From Capitella teleta (Eukaryota; Annelida; Polychaeta; Capitellidae): a stretch of DNA of 64,000 nucleotides. Under the pieces are notes generated by a model that saw only the letters and a list, made by a program, of their open reading frames with translations, was not told where the DNA came from and did not search any database. How positions within the stretch are numbered: position 1 is the stretch's first letter; each line of letters opens with the position of its first letter. Location: the NCBI GenBank assembly GCA_000328365.1, contig KB292365.1, positions 76,240 through 140,239 on the forward strand, given 5' to 3'. Shown in pieces: positions 58,786 to 64,000 of this stretch. Made by a program: the position numbers and the translations under genes.

Positions 58786-61700
58786 ATGTGGCGACCCCTG
58801 GTGTTCATCTGTGTAATCATCGTACCGAAGATTGTGAACGGTGCCAAGAAACATGACGACTTCGGCAACCGACTTGCTTTGTGGATAGACGGCAAAGAGG
58901 TCGATAAGTTCGCAGGTAAATTGTATTTAGATTGCAGTAGTGGACTTACCTTACAACGCTTGCTAATATTACATAATTCAGATATAGGTGTATTTTATTG
59001 CAAGCCTGCCTGCATACCGATTGTGCAATTTAAACGTATAATCGTTATGTAATCCTTGACCCGTTCATGCATATCTGACCACACAATACGCAAACCATGC
59101 TCAAATTTCAATAGCGACACATTGTGTGTTACACATGCTGATATGAGTCAATCCATATGTCACTTGGCATAAGTGAACCAAATGCAATAACATATTTCTT
59201 ACGGGTTTTGCGCGTGGAACTCCCTTACCCCACCCAGTACGCCGACCGTTTATTGTCTTATGAGTACGCATAGTGCACTGTCTGCACATACATGGCACCA
59301 AATATAACATATCCAGGTATAGGATCAATTAGAACTCTAACTGTAAGTATGTATAATTGTAATCCGTTATAATTGTAATTCTTCGGTGACTCTGCAGTGC
59401 TGCCCAACTGCGTAACAAGGCCGGGCGATGTGTACTACTGTCTATGGTGGTATGCAGGATAAAGAACCCTTGGGATTTATCGATAACAGTAGGGGGAAAC
59501 CCCGGTCCCGGGCCTTCTGTTCTGGCGCCCGTATCATCCGATTGGTTTGGGTGGAGCCGTAAAACCCCATCATATCATATCTAACTGCAAGTATGCATTC
59601 TCACAGAAACTACCTAAATATCCCGAAGGGCGCAGAATAATTAGGTCTGCAGCTTCCTTCGGATATCATTTTTCCTTCCCTGGTTTTGGTGCATTTGTTT
59701 TTTATTCTTTTCCCTAAAACCCCTGGAAATACTCATCGCTCTTCCTGGGATCATCACCTCCAAAACACAAAAGCATCGCTCTTTTGTTTTATCGCTCGCG
59801 TATATTTTTTCCCTAGCAGTTGAAATTAGGACCATAAATCATGAAGCAATTTTGAATTAAGACGTTTGTTCTTTTCTGGTCTATCTACCATTATATCATG
59901 CAACCCTTGAACTTGCAGCATGCGTGCAACTCGGCACGTGGTACATTTTCCGATACATGGTACAACATTCTTTGATTATTTATACCATTTTAGACTTCTA
60001 CACCCCGTGTATGTGCCCTCAGCAATTATTCCACCCCTCATTATCTCCTCTACACCCCTCTTAACACTCTTCATCCCTAACCCCCTCCCCCTACCTCTCG
60101 CAAATTACTATCCACCACAATCCCACCCAAGGCCCTAGCGGAGACCCCATGACACGCATCATCAAGATATCCACTCGTATGAGTTAAGATCACAATCTAA
60201 GCTCAATAGCATAAGATGAGAGGCTCACTCAGTGTGTACAAAGGACCTTTAAGATTCGAGTTGAGTTTACTTCATTCGCCAAATCTTCAGTTCGAATGCC
60301 TCAGTGATACACGGATCTCTTTCTACTTAGTCAGATCCGTTTACTGAGTCAATACTGTTCTAAGAGCACATCAAACAAGAAAGTTAAGAGGATTTTTCTC
60401 CCGTTCGATTTCTTTGTATGAAAAAAAAATAAATCCTATTGAATTGCATGGTGGCCTGTGAGTCGTAGCTCTTGTCGGCGGAGAAATAATTTAAATGTGA
60501 CGTCATAATTATAGGTGTTGGTGTACTGTTTTGTGCTGTTGTAATGTGTAGTAGTTATAATTTATAGTAGATCGCGTATTTTAATTCTATCCTAAAACAT
60601 GATTTTTTTTTCTGAATCGTGTGGTAATTTGGTCTTATAATTAATACGCCTATCAAATGCCGCATAAATATGGACATAATCACATATGTTCTGCCATACC
60701 AAGCTCGCCTGTCCTTATGAAAAATCGCCTTTCACCAACAATAATATTACACTAGCCTGCTAATTTTCAATTGAATACATCACAAAACATTCATTCTAAT
60801 CATATCTCACGTCAATAGTTCAGTTTTCAAATATTCAGTTTTCAACTTTTTGTACGACGCCGGCCTGATTTCCAAGAAAGGCGCGAAATTTCAATGCGAG
60901 CGACGCGCTGCAGGCGGATGTTTACATTGCGCGACGTTCTCGACTGCCAGCTATTATGATTATTCTTACTAAAAGTGGGACGCTGGTGATATGAAAAGAG
61001 TTCAGCTGTAAATCTAAAACCAGGATTGGACAATATGATTGGTTGTTGTGGCCCTTTGCGAAAATACAGGCTACAGCATGGACGCTGTTATATTTGGCGA
61101 ATTTTTCTATGTGAAAATTGTAAGGTAACCTGGAAGCTAAAATTTTAAGTGTGGACTCATTTTGGGCATGAGACGCTAGGGCTTGTCCACGGGCCATCGG
61201 GATCAGCCAGGGTATAGGGCCAGTCTTAGGCCCTATAAAAGCTTTTTCATATATTTGTTTTATATTTTATATGTTACAGATAAATTTTTCTGCTATTGAT
61301 TTCATCTTTGTGCAAAGTCGTTGGGTTTTAGGGAAATAGTCGATGTTCCTTCCGATGAAATGACCACAAGGAAAATAATTTAAAACAACCCGCTCTATAT
61401 AATTTCTATTATTGTAGTTGAACAAGGGAACATGAATGTTATGCAGCGTGAAACTACTCGCAAACATAGTCAAGATAACAGCATGAAACACTGGTTTCAC
61501 CAACACCAGTGTGGAGGATGATCAACTTGTAGATATTCTTCTGATAAGATATCGATCTGTTATCGATAAACAGACGTTAATGTTACGTACGTGCTGGTGA
61601 AAATGAATTAACATTCACACAGGGCGAAATATTATTCAAATTCTTACGAATATACAGTATGCAATGTACATGCATACACAAAACATTCATTATATTTGAA

Positions 61701-64000
61701 ATGCGTGTTCAGTGCGTATGGTGCACGCAAATTAATATCCAGAACGAGGTGATTGTAATGTGGTTATAGCTAGCCATTCATTTGGAGTTTGGTTCACAAG
61801 ATAAAAAAAAAAAATAAATAAAAATAAATAAAAAATGACAGAATTAGCTGGACAGGGCAAGAATCCACCCGCGATGAGACTTTGAAGCATCTGAATTACT
61901 TCTGGCATCTTCCCTTCATATATGCTATTAGCTGGTTGTATTCAAACTGGCAGCCTACTTCCATTATGCCATATATTACATCAGCATATAGCATAATCAC
62001 TGTATGAAATTCCACCGTGTATGCGCCAATTACCTTTCTGGTCAGTACACCCTACCTGCAGAAGCGGGGCTCGCATATTTCTCTCCCGTTCTCCCGTCAG
62101 GAACGAATCGCTCGTCATTCTTGCCAATCTATCTTATCATCCCTCAGTATAACCAGATCACGCGTTATCTCCATACAAACACCGCGAGAGTGGTAGCGCA
62201 AGTTTTTCGTCGAAAATCGGTCTGGAACGGTCGCCTTCGTTTTCTTAGAGGAGGCCAATTGGTCTTCCGACATTGTTTGTTCTTGCAGCGCTCATTGCCG
62301 TCAATTGCTCCCAAGGGACTCGTAAAAATGCCTCACCATCTTCCTTGCCATTCCTCAATTTATCCTCATCGCCGAGAGCGGGGAATAGCTGCCCCTGAAA
62401 GATATCTGAAAACATGCACGTGCCATATTGTCACAATGTCAATTTCGTCATATTTAAGCGCAGAACCATGCATATCATGTAATACCGTCTTGTGATTGAT
62501 TATACTCTAGTAGTGATGTAATAATTCATCGTATTATTCAATTTTATTATGTCGATTTCATTTCAGGAGTTGAAATGGACATATTTATAATACGAGATGG
62601 ACGCGTGGCTGCGTATCTTCGGGACAGTCACCTGGATGCTGGTCTTCCTATTCTTCCAATGAACGTTGAGATCGTCCAGTTGACGTGGGCGGCCCCTGAT
62701 GACCTGGTCAGTGGTATGCTTGGTATGTCAATATCATACACCAATGAAATAGATGGTATATGCATCAGTTATCAGTTGGATTTCATCATGGTGTAATTTG
62801 GACTCACTACACTGGCAAAGAGGTTCAATGCAGAGATAAACAGACGTAAAAGTGACAATTACTCAACGGTGAAAAGAACGAACTGCTTGGCACCCAACGA
62901 AACCGAGAAGGGAAGAAAAATGAAGACGTAATGCCTCAGCAACTGTCTTGTTTGACCAATAATTCTCGCCTGGTTCTGGTCTGTGCATAGCACGTTGGCT
63001 TAAGTATTGGGCTTAGAAGAGCTCCGGTTTATTTATTAATGATAAAGAAGCTAGCACCGCAGTTTAGTAGCAAGGAGTGTGTTTCGGTGTGAGGTAATTA
63101 CGGTTAATCAATTGTACGACTGATCAAAGGCGTAGGGTAAGGGAGGATTCAGCTGATGAAGAAGAGGTGTAATAATTGCGATTGGGAGAAAAAGAGGGAG
63201 CATTATTATTAGTAAGATGAAACCATGAAACTTGCGGCTATACCATTATTGCAATGCTTATGAAATGATCAACCACTCTTATGTTGTTAATGAAGGACAA
63301 CTGGGAGATATGTTTGGAGATATCACTGAGGAGGATGAGAGGTAATCTAAGACCTTCTCTTGCAGGAGGAGGCGTACGTAAGAGGAAAATGAGGGACATT
63401 CCATCTAGGGGGGTGATTGAAAGAAATATAGCGCAATCAAGAAGAGCTCAACGATGAAATGCTGCAGAGTCAATCAATTGGAGACTGTATGCCACTGCAA
63501 ATATATCAAAGCAAAGAGATGCTCTAATCACAGCAGGTGGCTGGACATCTAATGAAGACTAGAAGTCATAATCCTCTTGATCCTGCGCATTCATCTGCCT
63601 GCCGATCTGATTGATGCGCTAAATCCTACGCTCCTGTTACCCGGAGCTTACCTTGCGTGCACTTGGTTGGATTAGAGTTTGCTTTACCTGGGATATACTG
63701 TGTTATACAATGAAGGACGCATTTGTCTTGCTACAGTTACCTGAGCTGTCAATATGCAATGCATGGCATGGGGTGTGTAGTCAAAAAAACATTAAGCATT
63801 TCTGGCAGGTGAGAAGACTTGGTCAATGAGGCAATACCTGAAGCCGGCATTTGGCTTTCATCTTTGTGTTGGGTGGTCATGTGCGAGAAGCTGAGTGGGC
63901 GGAGTCGTATGATTGGCAGGTAGATAGTAGAGCCTCGTGTGGAAGAGGGCTGAGCAGTTATGAGGGAAAGGTGCGAGGAGGCTGAGGACGCCTATTAGAT
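58786..64000 (+). CDS. WIF-domain receptor (RYK-like), 5' part
   Basis: Exon 1 (58,786-58,915) encodes a signal peptide, MWRPLVFICVIIVPKIVNG, and then NRLALWIDGKEVDKFAG. Exon 2 starts at 62,567 after CATTTCAG and joins in phase 1 to read GVEMDIFIIRDGRVAAYLRD and PILPMNVEIVQLTWAAPDD. The sequence follows the start of a WIF domain, particularly that of the Wnt co-receptor RYK (RRLIGL..ELYYVRND....LHFTWHA). The donor of exon 2 is 62,706, 62,713 or 62,722; GTATGT at 62,723 looks strongest. The intron is 3.65 kb. No further exon is convincing before the right end, so the kinase-like half and even the rest of the WIF domain lie outside. WIF1 or another WIF protein remains possible. Confidence 0.65.
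59340..59575 (+). mobile_element. SINE copy lacking the tRNA head
   Basis: TGACTCTGCAGTGCTG, TGCGTAACAAGGCCGGGC and GTTTGGGTGGAGCCGTAAAA repeat the body of the SINE at 18.49 kb in the same order, with about 90 percent identity by eye and a small insertion. The A and B boxes are missing, consistent with 5' truncation on insertion. It lies in intron 1 of the WIF-domain gene. Confidence 0.8.
61000..61230 (+). repeat. Dispersed repeat with a conserved peptide, copy 2
   Basis: This is the partner, in opposite orientation, of the repeat at 15.93-16.12 kb; the match runs from GGTTGTTGTGGCCCTTTGCG to about 61,225. The shared peptide is VVVALCENTGYSMDAVIF. It lies in intron 1 of the WIF-domain gene. 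Confidence 0.6.
62725..64000. other. Right end, presumed intron
   Basis: Sequence after WIF exon 2. Purine-rich stretches are present but I found no exon continuing the WIF domain. Confidence 0.35.

Noticed and set aside
62004-62495. A 163-codon plus-strand open frame in the WIF-gene intron
   Set aside because: No domain, no signal and no splice support; composition looks incidental. Kept only as a note.

Overview
The window is animal nuclear DNA. It is AT-rich and gene-poor, with spliced genes, repeat fossils and microsatellites between them. The protein set is metazoan: an IL-17-receptor-type SEFIR protein, a BTB-Kelch protein, a GT31 glycosyltransferase, a Piccolo/Bassoon/RIM-type active-zone scaffold and the start of a WIF-domain (RYK-like) receptor. 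Many introns are only 51-60 bases long, mixed with kilobase-scale ones. That pattern fits a compact-intron invertebrate; a sponge or another early-branching animal is plausible, but the sequence alone does not prove it.

Layout. 1-3.5 kb holds a tandem 231-base repeat with GGTTA runs, a palindromic AACGTT cluster, a dead LINE reverse transcriptase and AGT/CAGT-rich simple DNA. 3.5-9.66 kb (+) is an IL-17-receptor-like gene of at least ten exons; one intron carries a TTAA-flanked MITE. 11.2-12.0 and 16.35-16.83 kb are two copies of one repeat, next to hAT-like material. 12.58-14.14 kb (-) is an intronless Kelch-like gene. 17.65-18.36 kb is a second LINE fragment, directly followed by a tRNA-derived SINE whose headless copy sits at 59.3 kb. 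20.5 kb holds a foldback MITE; 22.6-23.24 kb (-) three coherent exons of an unrecognised gene; 24.72-26.42 kb a TA-flanked element with 45-base inverted ends. 27.73-29.14 kb (+) is a beta-1,3-galactosyltransferase-like gene.

30.88-53.56 kb (-) is one large gene. I placed 21 exons, nearly all joined in compatible reading phase, encoding about 2,990 residues: an MGNE-type N-terminus, a Rab-binding-type helix, a split eight-cysteine RIM-type zinc finger, a long E/R/Q helix built on an 18-base repeat, a proline/coiled-coil linker, a PDZ domain, C2A with calcium ligands and C2B without. It combines features usually split between Bassoon/Piccolo and RIM, and is the most interesting object here.

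53.6-58.8 kb shows no gene. From 58.79 kb (+) a gene opens with a signal peptide and a split WIF domain and runs off the right end. The genes do not form a pathway cluster. I found no LTR element, Polinton, viral fossil, CRISPR array, rRNA or intact tRNA gene.
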